NCBI GenBank assembly: GCA_001557505.1
Contig: LSAX01000005.1
Location: 3,720,001-3,784,000 of the forward strand
DNA from: Reticulascus tulasneorum
Lineage: Eukaryota; Ascomycota; Sordariomycetes; Glomerellales; Reticulascaceae
Reading direction: 5' to 3'
Length of the DNA: 64,000 bases
This document shows positions 36,033-46,915 of this stretch, in pieces (within the stretch, counting starts at the first letter, position 1; the number at the start of each line of letters is the position of its first letter). Both the position numbers and the translations under genes were made by a program. The notes under the pieces are model-generated. The model was not told the DNA's origin and did no database searches. It saw only the letters and a program-made list of their open reading frames with translations.

Positions 36033-36329
36033 AAGTTTGAGGTGCAAGCATGCGGGGTCTGTCATCTTCGACGTCGGCTAGAGCAGGACCCACTAGGCGA
36101 TGTTATCCCCCGGATCCCTGGCCACGAAGTTGTCGGAGACATTGTGGCGGCCGGTGATAGTCTAACAAGATTCTCTGGCGGCGGCGACAAATTGGGAGGC
36201 GCTTGGCATGGTGGGGTCGACTGGCTAGTAAATATTCAAATGCCAAGACTAATTATCAATTTAGGGCATGGTCACGATGTCGTGCTTGCCAGCGTGAGTT
36301 TTCCCAATGGTTCGATAATGCAGCAGTAA
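36033..36329 (+). pseudogene. fragment of a zinc-dependent alcohol dehydrogenase
   Basis: One short frame reads EVQACGVCHLRRRLEQDP, then IPRIPGHEVVGDIVAAGDSL and GGAWHGGVDWL. These are the catalytic-zinc Cys block, the PGHEVVG glutamate loop and a GDxVGG-like loop of medium-chain Zn-ADH, in the right order. The usual CHSD after the first Cys is changed, there is no start codon in place, and no NAD-binding GxGGLG fold follows; only 99 codons are left. It is best read as a relic. Its flanking DNA is AT-rich with no other gene. Confidence 0.75.
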
Positions 36330-36821
36330 ATGACATGTCCAGAGACAGTGATTATGCCCGTAGTGCAACAGTCTGAGGCAGTTAGGTGATATGGCCTCGG
36401 CCGAAGTCGTCCTGTTGGCCTACAGCCAGCCGAGCGGGCACGCTATCGACGTGGAGGAAACAATTGAGTTCACGCGAGTGCCAAGGGGTCAACTGCTTGG
36501 TTGAAAGATTCCGCTCAGCGATGTAGAGAAGGCCGCAGATTACACAATGATCAGCAGGTACGGTTCCGAGATGCAATTGTCTTGGAGTAAAGGGTAGTCA
36601 TTGGTATGTCCAATATCTTTACTAGAAAAATTGACCTTATCTACTTTGCTGCGTAACTCATTATGAAAACCACTCCGAAAGTGGAGTTTGGTAAATACGT
36701 GTTCTGGTTCAGATGATATCCCGGGGACACTGGCATAGAACCTTCGTCTGGGGATCGATGAATGATCAGACGCGAGCCGAAGCTGAGCCATAGCGACACT
36801 GAAGCCTGACCAACAAATATT
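36330..36821. other. intergenic, no gene seen
   Basis: Between the dehydrogenase relic and the acyl-CoA dehydrogenase 3' end. Antisense open frames here have no motif. Confidence 0.4.
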
Positions 36822-38201
36822 TCAGTGCTTCTCCAGTGGGCCGAAAGTTGCCGCCCAGGCGTCATAGGTCGGTGAAAGCATGAGCTGCTGCATGTGACGT
36901 CTCCGGATTCCTACATTACCGCCATCAAAGATGGGCAGAACTATCGCAGCATTCAAAAGCTCGGCAAAGGGCTCATTAAGATCGTAAGCCGTTCTAATTA
37001 CCATGGCCTTATCAGTTCTCGGTATCGACGCAAATGGGAGAGAACTCATGTCTGGTTTGATTTTGGGATGGACTTACATTCCCACCGCGTTCATGGCATC
37101 CATGCAGGCTTTGACAGCCGCTTCGCTACAGTATATCTTAGCAGCGAGAGCCAATTCCCGGCGGGCGTTGTAGTCGCCCGGGCCGTTCTCCATCGCGTGG
37201 GCGGCCTTCCAGGTCAAGGCGCGGCCTGCCTCCGTCTGCATCTTGATTCCGGACAGTAGGTCGGCAAATGCCTGGCGCTCTAGCAGCGGTACCGCACCGT
37301 TGCGGTTATCCCTCTTGCCAAAGGCCAAGGCAGCATCGAAAGCCGCCCGCATAAGACCGACGGCCATGGCACCAACAAGGACCGCGCTAGCATCGAACGA
37401 GCCAAACGTAACCGTAGCTCCCTGCCCACTAGGGCAGAGCACATTCTTGGCCGGCACGCGAACGTTGGTATACTTTACGTGAGGTCCAGAGACGGATGTG
37501 TGCCCCGGCATCGAGACATGGCGCAGCACCTCGAAAGCGCCAGCCCCGTTGCGGTCGAGGTCAGCGCGGGTTACCAGAATGATCATAATATGTTCCTTGG
37601 GGTCAGAGTCGGGCTTCGGGTGCTCGCTAACGTCTCGGCAGACAACACAGGCAAGGTCACAGCCTTTGAAATCCCAGCCAGCACAGTTAGTCGCCCATAG
37701 TTTCTCGCCGTTGATAACCCACTCATCGCCGTCGCGACAGGCTGTAGTCTGCAAACCGGGTGCGCCTTTCTCTAAAGCGTTGGCGACACCTCCTGGCTCG
37801 CTAAACACTAGTGATGCCATTGGAGCACCTTTACCAGTGAGGAATGGTGCCAGGAACTCGGCGTGCTCGGGCTTGCCAACGATATTCAATGGTGTCAGGC
37901 CCAAGCCGGTAGCGAAGATGGTCAGGGCCGCGGACGGTTCAACTGCATAACACTCCTCCACCATGATGGCAGCCTCAACAAGGCTGCCACCACTACCGCC
38001 AAGCGAGGGTGAAATCTGACCCTTAAGGAGGCCGCCCTTGACGGCGGCGGCATAAGTCGGCTGGGTAGCTTGGAATCGCATATGATGCTCCTCGTGCTTC
38101 AGGTACTCAGAGCGGCCTGGTTTGAGAACCTGCTGGGCAAATCCGGCAGCGGCGGATTGAGTACCAGCCTCGGTCGGACTGAGATGAAAGTCAATGGGCA
38201 T
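36822..38201 (-). CDS. acyl-CoA dehydrogenase
   Basis: Two exons (38201-37078 and 36993-36822) give 431 residues. The unspliced first frame ends right after MDAMNAVG, but a GTAAGT donor there and an ATTAG acceptor restore TAYDLNEPFAELLNAAIVLP and FDGGNVGIRRRHM, the typical C-terminal helix and FEGG-like motif, so the intron is well supported. Earlier motifs include GQISPSLGGSGGSLVEA, the ATNCAGWDF region and ASLVFSEPGG, which contacts the flavin. The start MPIDFHLSPTEAGTQ is preferred over an upstream Met 26 residues earlier. FAD-linked acyl-CoA dehydrogenases make the trans-2 double bond in beta-oxidation or amino-acid catabolism. No C-terminal SKL and no clear presequence are seen, so the compartment is unsettled. 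Confidence 0.85.
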
Positions 38202-39378
38202 GTTCAGGGAGCGTGAGGATCGTGATATGGCGAGTAATGGACCCGATTCAAAGTGTAGGATAACTTGAAGGAACCCCACACCGAGCGCAGTGAGTACTGG
38301 GAATAAAATAAAATGAAATTAGAACCGAATGGTTGTATTGCCTAATAATAATAATAATAACCAATGCTTTGCGTGTGGTCATGTGAACAGAACAGATACA
38401 TGCGGACGGACCGCTTTGATATTCTGCGCACACCATGATCCCCTAGAGCCAGCGTTTCAGCTTACCAAACAGTACATAGTATTGTGGACTGAATCGGCAT
38501 GTTGTATAGTGCTGCCTGCTCTCGCACCATGGTAGGCCAATCGGACTTACCTAAGTCAACATGCCTTGGCTCGATAATCGATATCGCATCACTGGCAGAA
38601 CACAAGTCCTGGTAAGAGCCACATCATAAGTGTCAGAGTTTATGCGTAAGCATACAGACTTGGCAGCTCGGCACAGTCAGACGAAGTCGCTTATATTATT
38701 TACTAATCAGCAGCTTTTATAACACTTAAACTCACATAAGGTACCTAAGTAGTGCAAAAACATTCAACTTTAAACGAAATCAAACCCCGGAACGAACCAC
38801 CCCCGCCAAATTGGGGGTTTTTTAGCCAGGTAGCTACCCCACAATACAGGTCTAAGAACATGAAGAAATGGGTACCTAACTTGCCGTGTGTGTAACCCCC
38901 CTAGGTAGGTAGTTAGAAGTAAGTGCATGGTGACAATTAAGCCACCCAGCTCCAGAGCAAAATACGCTGCGGCACACATGGTATCACAGGGACTTAACGA
39001 ACACGCCACAGAGGCCCGTTCAGTCAGCCACCAGATACGTAGTAACAATGACGTACTGTGCCAATCTACAACTCACCTTGGTCAGCTTTATCGGGTTTAG
39101 GCTACACATCGTCCACATATGCAGGCAGGACCAAAGTTGGGATAATGTATGACTACTAAGTGGAATAGGCTTCATATGAATGAAGCTGAGGCCTTGCGGA
39201 ACACTCAGAAGCTAGACTACATAACACATTCTCCAGACAAGCACTTGAAAGCAAGACTGAATCAACAATAGGGAACCAAAGGGGCCCTGACTATAAAGCC
39301 ACGTGGATTGGGGCACTCAGGGTCCCACCTGCTCACAAGCCCTTGTGCACCGGCGGTCTGGATCTGCAGCCCACCGCG
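38202..39378. other. intergenic with AAT microsatellite and AGGTACC words
   Basis: A short (AAT)n run (taataataataataataacc) lies near 38343. Near 38740-38920 there is a cluster of AGGTACC words and a 5'-CCCCC...GGGGG inverted pair around 38800-38825. No gene is supported. Confidence 0.5.
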
Positions 39379-40722
39379 CTACCGCCTGGCAAAGATTGTC
39401 AAGGAAAACAAGGCCCAAAGCAGCGCGACGGTCAGAGAAGATAAGTCTATCTGACGTGAAGATTTAGACACGGGGGGGATGGAGCCGTCACGCCCCGGAA
39501 CTCTCGCCGCGAATCTCATCTCGTTGTTCCCGAAGTCAAACACAGCCACGACATTCTTGAAGAATGCATCACCCAGAAAGAAGACTTCCGGGCCGCCCAG
39601 CGCTTTGAGACCTGTTATACTTGACAAACAGCCGGTGCCGTTCCGGAATATCAAGTCTGCCGGATCGTGGAAGAAGGTGGCATTGCCAATGACGACGCCA
39701 TGCTTGGGAGGTTTGGCGGAACAATCCACTGCGTAAATATCTTCCTCTCCCGGTATGTCAAGAAGTGTAGCGGGAGGGATAAAGGCAGCGTTGATTGCGG
39801 CAGCTCGTTCGGGAGGGTACAGGTTGAGCCAGTTGCCTGTGTCGGGAACTGCTTGGAATGCTGTTGAATTGATGGTGTCGTCACAAGTCGTGCCACTCAC
39901 GGTCAGCGTCCAAAGCGTGACTGTAGGCACACCGCCTGTCAATTCAGCAGGAATAGCCGCGTTAACCTCTGCGGGTGTGGAAGTAAACTCGCCAGTATGC
40001 GGGACATCGGCTATGGCTCCAATCCCGAGGTAACCGCCGGGACCGGTGCTATCGTTTAGGGGTATGCGTTCCAGTGCGATGCTGAAATACGGCTCGATTT
40101 GATTCTGATCTACGGCGTTTTGGAACCAAGGATTGTAAGGTAGCCTATCCAAGAGTAGACTTGTGTTCGTAATGTTGAAGTCGATTGGATGCGCACTTGT
40201 CAGGATAGGATGCCCAAACCCCATTATGCCACTTCGGACACCATCTGCAATGTCTGCTGTCATATTCACAACGCCAATCTTCTGCCTGGAAACCGAGATC
40301 CCGCCGAGTGTCACGTCCTCGTAGCCCAATGTTCCGTAGCAATTCCCTGATCCATATTGCACACCGAATGTTTCGTTGCTAATGGCTTCGAACGAAGGAG
40401 ATTTGTAGTATGCTGCTCCGTAGTTGCAGACCGTTTGTGGGACTTCCGGCCACTGGGTATCAAGGGTATCGTCTTCGAGGCAGACGTAGCTGGGGTCGAC
40501 TACCCATGTGTCGGCGCTGCCAGTATCGAATAGGAGATTGAATGATTGGTTTCCAATCTGCACGTCAATACCAAAAAGCGTCCCGAAACCTGTTGTTCGG
40601 ACTGGAACTTGATTTGCTAGCTGTTCAGACTGTCGCCGGTAAAGAGGAAGTATAGTTGCAGAGGCTTGAAGACATGACGCCGAAATGAGCAGTCCATAGG
40701 ACAGAACTACAAGAGTTGGCAT
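39379..40722 (-). CDS. GPI-type aspartyl protease
   Basis: A single exon of 447 residues starting MPTLVVLSYGLLISASCLQA, a signal peptide, with a possible pro-region cleavage at LYRR. The first catalytic motif is LLFDTGSADTWVV; the flap Tyr is in FGVQYGSGNCYG. The second catalytic site is AVPDTGNWLNLYP, where the Thr or Ser that usually follows DTG is Asn-Trp. The end is a hydrophobic stretch (SSLTVALLWALFSLTIFARR), which fits a GPI-anchor signal. Several N-glycosylation sites are present. It should be a secreted, wall- or membrane-bound acid protease. In yapsins and opsins of fungi this layout is common. It is alone, 500 bases from the next transcription factor gene. Confidence 0.88.
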   Translation of the reverse strand: MPTLVVLSYGLLISASCLQASATILPLYRRQSEQLANQVPVRTTGFGTLFGIDVQIGNQSFNLLFDTGSADTWVVDPSYVCLEDDTLDTQWPEVPQTVCNYGAAYYKSPSFEAISNETFGVQYGSGNCYGTLGYEDVTLGGISVSRQKIGVVNMTADIADGVRSGIMGFGHPILTSAHPIDFNITNTSLLLDRLPYNPWFQNAVDQNQIEPYFSIALERIPLNDSTGPGGYLGIGAIADVPHTGEFTSTPAEVNAAIPAELTGGVPTVTLWTLTVSGTTCDDTINSTAFQAVPDTGNWLNLYPPERAAAINAAFIPPATLLDIPGEEDIYAVDCSAKPPKHGVVIGNATFFHDPADLIFRNGTGCLSSITGLKALGGPEVFFLGDAFFKNVVAVFDFGNNEMRFAARVPGRDGSIPPVSKSSRQIDLSSLTVALLWALFSLTIFARR

Positions 40723-41236
40723 TGTAAGATTTTAACGCAGCGGCCTGGTGTTTCTTTTGCAGAACTGAGTAAAGAATGATGAAGAGCGATAATTGATCAT
40801 TATGGTGCAGAGATGTAGAGTATTTAACCTTTGGTCACTGGACGACGATTTCAACGAAAGGCACGGCCACAGCCATCCAATGCATTTCAAAGTAATCATT
40901 TTAAGATTAAGTCGAGAGCAAGCAGCGCAAGTATGGATGTTTGATGCGTTACGAGACGTTACCCTGTGGCAGTGTTGTAACCAGAATCTAAGTCGAAGGA
41001 TTCACAAATAGGCGAGGAAACCAATCAGAAGGCCGGTCACCAGCCCACATAAATTACCCGAGCTCCTAATTATAATCGTATTGGCTGAGTTCTCCCACTA
41101 CGTCAAGGGGGCAGTAGACTTTCTTTATTTGCGTTTCTAATGGAGATCGATTTGTAGTTGATTCATTGCAAGACTAACCCTCGGAAGCTGACCAAACATT
41201 CAAGTCCCCCTTGTTGGCACATACCGGGAACCCCCT
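40723..41236. other. intergenic, no gene seen
   Basis: Promoter of the aspartyl protease gene and 3' end of the Zn2Cys6 gene. Nothing else is supported. Confidence 0.4.
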
Positions 41237-43013
41237 CTACCCCAAGCTCAGTTTTTCCAGCCATACAGTCAATCCTCCAGGCTCGTCCACAATATGCTGT
41301 ACCGCTTCCTCGAGCGGTTCTTGCTTGAGTGTCGTAGTATCATTATCCACGGCTGCGGGTAGACCGTCACCTTCTGGCCACTGGAAATATTCATCCCATT
41401 GCTCCTCGTGATTATTGTGGCTTGTACGTAGCGTGTCGTGACATCTTGTCAGCTCAATGTGCTCCTCTGCAGCGTCCAAAAATTGCACCATTACGTCCGC
41501 ATCAAATAACCCTTCCTTGTATCCGCGGAGGCGTCGAATCTGATCTCTAGCGCTGCGGCATACAGAGACATCGCCGCATTTCACTGCAAGAACGAACAAC
41601 GGCGCCAAGATCCCAACGTCCGAGCTCAGTTTCCAGAAATTGGTAGTCTTGGTGGCACTGGGTTCTTTTTGGTGAGACTCAAGAATCGTTTGAGCAACCG
41701 ATTCACAGAGGGCCAAGATATCTTTTGCATGTGGATTCGGAGTGTCCGTGAAGACGTTGCCGTTGTAGGGGAAAGAGGAGCGTAAGAACATCCTCCAAGC
41801 ATGGTGATGGAGCGTGATGATTTGCAGCTCAAGCAGTTCTTCCTTACTCCAAGAGGTCGGCTCATCTTCTGCAGATTGCGAATGCTTAGAGGTCGACATT
41901 TGCTCCTCGTGTAGACTCTTAAAAGCATGTAGCGCATACTCCCAGGCGGAAAAGAGGCCTTCAAGCCTCGTTTTCTCCTCGATGATGCATTGGGGCAAGT
42001 CGCTCGCAGGAGTGAATTTGTGAGAGACACCCGTCGTTAGCAAGTGTGCTAGGCGGCTTAGCAAGATTTCTAATTGCCGCTGGCCGTCTCTGATGCTAGC
42101 AAAGGAAAAGGTCGTACTGCATTCTGTGGCTGGATATAAACCAGAGAGAATTTGTAGATCAAGAGTGGGGCTGCGCGCATCATCATATAGCGTTGCTTGA
42201 CAATCAAAACGGGCGTATAGGCGAAGAATTTCGTCCTCTATTGGGGCATGCACCTGCCGGATGGTGCCGTCAAGCCCAGGATTCGATGATGGTTGATTCC
42301 TCTTCAGGATTTGGAGGCCACTCTCTAAATGCTGCAGAGCGGCGCTTGAATCACCAATCGCATTTTCGTAGCAGAAGAAGAGCGCACAGCAGATGACAAC
42401 CACTCTTGGATCCGGGACACTTTCAGTGGCCATATATTTGCGCAACGATCTAATCGACTTGCCGTACATCTCGCGGTGCGCCTGGCCTTTGAGATTCAAG
42501 TCCTCAGGACTGCCGCTTTCCATTATAGTAAGATTGTGAAGATGTGCGGCACTGAAAGCGAGCACAGCTTGCCGAACCGCAGAGTGATGCTGGCTCTGTT
42601 GAAGCACGATGCTGTACCAGAAGCTATCGTTGATAAAACCGGATAGATCCGAGGCGCTCTGGGTGCAATAGAAATGAAGAAGCATTCTATCCATTTGGCT
42701 TCCTGGGACGGAGAATGGCACCGCGTACGCGGTGATGTTCAGACCTATGCTGGAGCCGGCACGAGTTTTTTGCTTCAAAAGGATAACTGGGACGTAGCCA
42801 TCACATGTCCGCCCAGTATCAGTACATCGCTGACACGAAGGCTTCTGTTCGTCGCACTTGACTCGCCGGATCCTATATAGCCAGATTGAGCCGCGAGTTA
42901 TTGAGTAATAGCTGAAGCAAAGGAGCTTATGCTTGATGAACGAACCTGCAAGTCACACACCCTGTCTTGGCTCTAGGGACAAATTTCCGCCGTTTGGGCT
43001 GATTATGGATCAT
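41237..43013 (-). CDS. Zn2Cys6 transcription factor
   Basis: Two exons (43013-42946 and 42872-41237, 73-bp intron) give 567 residues. The N-terminus is basic (NQPKRRKFVPRAKTGCVTCR) and the Zn2Cys6 motif CX2CX6CX6CX2CX6C is split by the intron inside the Arg codon; the second part reads RIRRVKCDEQKPSCQRCTD. The remainder is a long helical region (HHSAVRQAVLAFSAAHLHNL ... VVVICCALFFCYENAIGDSS) like the Fungal_trans_2 class, common in regulators of secondary metabolism and nutrition. It should act in the nucleus. It lies beside the flavin monooxygenase and near a polyketide synthase relic, so it may be left from a former cluster; this is an inference. Confidence 0.87.
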
Positions 43014-43287
43014 ATCTGCAGCGTAGGTATATACTGAAATAATAAATAGGAAAGACCCAAAGCCTATATTGCGTCCAAGACTGGTCCACTTGAGCTGATG
43101 ATATGATATTCGTATTCTGACGCGTGTTCCATGGATGAGAACGGATTTATTGTAGAGGACGATACTTGCTCCACCTAAATTTTGGCACTTTCGGTATTGA
43201 CAGGGGGTTGGTATTATCGCGGTTGAAATTGAACCTGAACCAATCATATCTTATGAACCCCCTACGAGATTGAAATTCGGGACCACC

Positions 43288-44908
43288 TCACAACTTTGCC
43301 TTGACCTTGCCACTATTCTGTTCTTCGGCTTTCTTCCTCGATCTCTCCCATTCCTTGAACCTAGGGGCCACCATCCCGGCCCAAACATCCAGCCACTTCG
43401 TATCGAAAGGTGGGAGCCTGCGGCCGGTGGTTTCCGGTGCGGGATCACCAGCAAACTCGCGCAGCAACTCGAAGAACTCTTCGTAGTTTGGGGCAATGGA
43501 GTAGTACGCCTTGCCACCTCCCAGGGAAGAGACCCTTTTGCGCTCCCATTCGTTCTGTTCATCGATCGAGGGCAGCTTCTTCGCCCGTCCGGCGAGATGT
43601 CGAGCGACAGCCACAGCTTGCCACTCATATACACGAAATGTGAAGCCCCCGCCGAGCTGTCGTATAGATTAGCAGAGTTAAATGATCTATGACATGCATC
43701 TTACCATTCCCACGAAAGTCAGAGTTGGGTCCTCGATATTCCAAGTGTGCTGATACACGCCCGGGAGCCGGCGATTTGCATTTTTGATCCTCTCTTGCAC
43801 AGCGGGGAGGAATGGTAGGCTGAAAGTGTAGCCCGTGCCAAACACAACGTGGTCAACGCCATCGAGAATCGAGCCATCTGTGAAGAATATTCTTCCCGTG
43901 TCGGGGCAAAACTTGGCGATCTGCTTCTTCACGGCGATATGGGGGTGGTTCCACGGTGCCCAACCAAAAGCTGCGACGGGGTCTCCTCGTAAGGAGCCGT
44001 AGACTGGATGCTGCGAAAAAGGTAGGATCTCGTGGATGATCTCAAACGAGGATACCGACCCACCAACCACGATTACACGCTGCAACTGCATCAGTCATGG
44101 CTCTACCACGCTATGAACGGACACACCTTTCCCGTGAAATGGCGCGCATCTCGGAAGTGTTTACTGTGCAGGATGCGACCTGGAAAGCGCTGGTCATATT
44201 GAAGGAGCCCTGGAATGCTAGGAATCCAAGGGATGTGGTAGTGGCCACTGGCAACAACCACCGCGTCGAATCTCTCCTGCCACCAATGATTATGGACAGG
44301 ACCGTCTTTCCGCAAAGTGAGCACCCACTGGCCGCCATCTTTAACGACATGTTCGACTGTTGTGTTCAATACAAGCAGCTTTTCGTGCCCCTTGCTGACA
44401 AACACATTTTCGACCCACTTGCGAATCACTTCATGGTGACGAAACGGAGCATCAGGCCCATATACCTCCTTTATGCGCCGAGAAAGAGTAGTGGGGAATG
44501 GCTCTTGCGTATAGCTCATAATAGAGGGCACGATATTGCTGTGTAGATGCTCGTGCAATGCTGTATCTGAGAACCGGACCTGGTGGCTGTTTACAGTCTC
44601 CGACTTTGGAGTCTCGGCCGGCAGCTGAGACGGAATGGCAACCGCGGGATCTGCGTTGCCGTGGACGATATTTGGCAAGCTAGGGATCTTGGGAGGTAGA
44701 TGAGGGGTGTAGACCCTATTGCATGTCAGCGGAGCCTTTCTGGTAAGTTGACTTTCGGATGGCTGTCTTCTCACCAGGTCCCGCCCGCCACTGGCCGGCG
44801 GTCGAATACGCGGACGGTCTCGAAGGCCTGTTCTTTTACTAAGGCATCCGTTGCAATTGCTCCAGCAGGCCCGGCACCAATGACTGCTACACTTCGTATC
44901 TTTGCCAT
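43288..44908 (-). CDS. flavin-containing monooxygenase
   Basis: Four exons (44908-44775, 44715-44127, 44079-43705, 43656-43288) join in frame to 488 residues. The FAD fold is at MAKIRSVAVIGAGPAGAIAT. The NADP fold is at RVIVVGGSVSSFEIIHEI, right after the third splice. Further family hallmarks are FRHHEVIRKWVENVF, DAVVVASGHYHIPWIPSIPG and HVVFGTGYTFSLPF. The region between the two folds, RFPGRILHSKHFRD, fits the FxGxxxHxxxY/F signature of class B flavin monooxygenases. These enzymes oxidise soft nucleophiles such as N or S. The basic C-terminal tail ends SGKVKAKL and has no clear peroxisomal or ER signal. It may belong to a decayed biosynthetic cluster with the neighbouring regulator; the substrate is unknown. 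Confidence 0.9.
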
Positions 44909-45789
44909 TGTCTACTAAGTATCTAGAAGCAATAATAATTGATGAAATATGTCGATGCTCTCGACCGAGCTCCGTTTAGCTTGTGAGATTCTGAGCTCAA
45001 TCAAAACAAGTAGCTGGTGGTTCATCGACATTTGGGGAGGTTCTCGCATTTATCATAGTGCACCCTCCGATCCCGCTCTTTTGGTCCAATTACGCCTTCC
45101 TATACGATAAGCACGCAAACTAGCTAGTAGTTTCACGGCCTTGGCACTGCTGGCTCATCTACTCCTGATAACACTGCCATGGAGCTCTGGGGATAATGCT
45201 CAAATACGTTTGTTCTCTTCACATTACTTGAATAACACATTGTCTATTTCATCTTCATTAAGTCCAGAAGCTAACAAATCAGGTCTAAGACAGGACTTGA
45301 CTGTAGTTGCCTACTTTGGACTATGGCAACCTGCTCTTTCTTCTCATGGATAGCGTGAACTGGGGTGGGTTTGAGATGAACTACTGTTTTTAGCTATACA
45401 CCAATACTTAAACTTCTGTGAATGACAAGGCTCGTCGTAGAAGGCGAAACTGACAACTCGTTCTTCAAAGTTTTATTACCATTGGCCATTTTGGGATCGT
45501 ACACGCACAAGCCTTATTCAAGCGGCATATTTCAAGAGGCAAGGGTTCTAAAAAGGGATAGGCGAGTCTCGCACCACTCGCATAGCAACCACAAGCTTTC
45601 TAAAGACAGTCCAGAACCCACAGCTTTGTTACATGTGTAGTCCTATTTAATCCTAATTACCTTTATTTATTTATGGGATCAATTTCACAATCAGGAGAAC
45701 CTACTCAGGAAGACTTCGTGGCTGTAAAGAAGCTCCTTGGACGGGCTTTTGGCGCATCAACCCCATGCTAACTATGCCGGCTATAGATC
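44909..45789. other. intergenic, AT-rich, no gene seen
   Basis: Upstream of the monooxygenase gene. Short frames at 45141-45353 and 45422-45640 have no motif. Confidence 0.4.
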
Positions 45790-46365
45790 TCTACTCGCGA
45801 AGCTCGGGATCCACAGAGACAAGCGTGCTCTTTCCCGCTATGCGTTCCGCTAACCTATGCATTGGGATCGCAGCCAACACGCCGATTAGGGTAACATCTG
45901 CCTTCATGTCTCTTACAAGCGGGTTCCGTACTTCTATTGCCGCTAGTGAGTCAATGCCATAATACAGAGAGACCGGGCGGGGGTAATTTCCGCTGTTTCG
46001 ACGCTGGAGACCATGGTAAGAAACTTTTAGACACTTTGGGTCTTCTGCCGGCATTTGAAAGTTGCTGTCCGAATCCATCGCTTGAGCGGTAGATATTGAA
46101 TCCAAGTACTGAGCAAAAACCGCGTGCATGTGGTGCGAATGATAGACTATTTCGACTCTGAGACGTCTAGCGAATTTTTCTCCTCTTCGAGCATGCTCTT
46201 CAATTGCTCGGGGCCGAAGACATCGCCAGATACGATCGCACTTGACGGAGAGTTGATGCAACCAACCACGAGCTTCCCCTGCGTAACCTTTGCGATATGG
46301 CTATGGGGCGACAAAAAGTGATGCGTTCCCATCGCAGCACAGCTCATCCCTGCGGCATTCTTGAT
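45790..46365 (-). pseudogene. polyketide synthase relic (AT and carrier parts)
   Basis: On the minus strand, parts of an iterative polyketide synthase are readable. From 46347 downward the acyltransferase domain shows GKLVVGCINSPSSAIVSGD and, in a shifted frame, VEIVYHSHHMHAVFAQYL. Soon after comes a carrier-protein block, YYGIDSLAAIEVRNPLVRDM, with the phosphopantetheine Ser in DSL. The dehydratase, reductase and other domains that normally separate these parts are missing, and the two parts lie in different frames. The coding remnant is under 600 bases in place of about 7 kb, so this is a deletion relic of a megasynthase gene. Confidence 0.78.
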
Positions 46366-46915
46366 TTGTCAATGATTCCGAGGACTGCGTCGCCTGGGTG
46401 GCTGGTCTTCCAAGGGATGTGCAAAAGGCCCGAAGAACTTTCATTTGGGATCGCCGTCTGTCCCGACGACAGTCTCTACGTGAACAAAGAGATGACTCGT
46501 TGATTAACTGCAGTAGCTTTTGATTGCAGGAGTTGGGGCCGTGTCAGGTTGCATTTTACGCTTACTCTCACGTCTTGGCAGTTGAAAACCACCGCGGACA
46601 TCGCCTTCAGATGGTCATGAGCTGAATAGCTCGGAAAATATGTCCAATTGCACAATTAGACACTTCCCTATAGCTCGTGGTTTCTAGTCCAATTGATAGA
46701 CCTTAGCCATGAACTGCGTAAAATTAATCACAATGACAAAGTCCGGTCACTTGAGAATAAGTTGGGCAGACAAGCAAGAAAATGTATATAAACCGCGAAA
46801 AAACCTCCTCATGAATGAAATAACAACAGCCGCCATCCACTTTTCTATCTTCCAATTCTACGAACACGATTGGCATTTATCATACGAAAAATTAGCTTCT
46901 TCGCCATTCCTCACG
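46366..46915. other. promoter region of the NPP1-like gene
   Basis: A TATA-like word (gtatataaacc) is at about 46785, some 130 bases upstream of the ATG at 46916. The 5' part may include further decayed synthase DNA that I cannot read. Confidence 0.5.
46784..46794 (+). promoter_or_regulatory. TATA-like box
   Basis: The word tgtatataaac lies about 125-130 bases upstream of the ATG of the NPP1-family gene, so it could set its transcription start. Confidence 0.45.
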
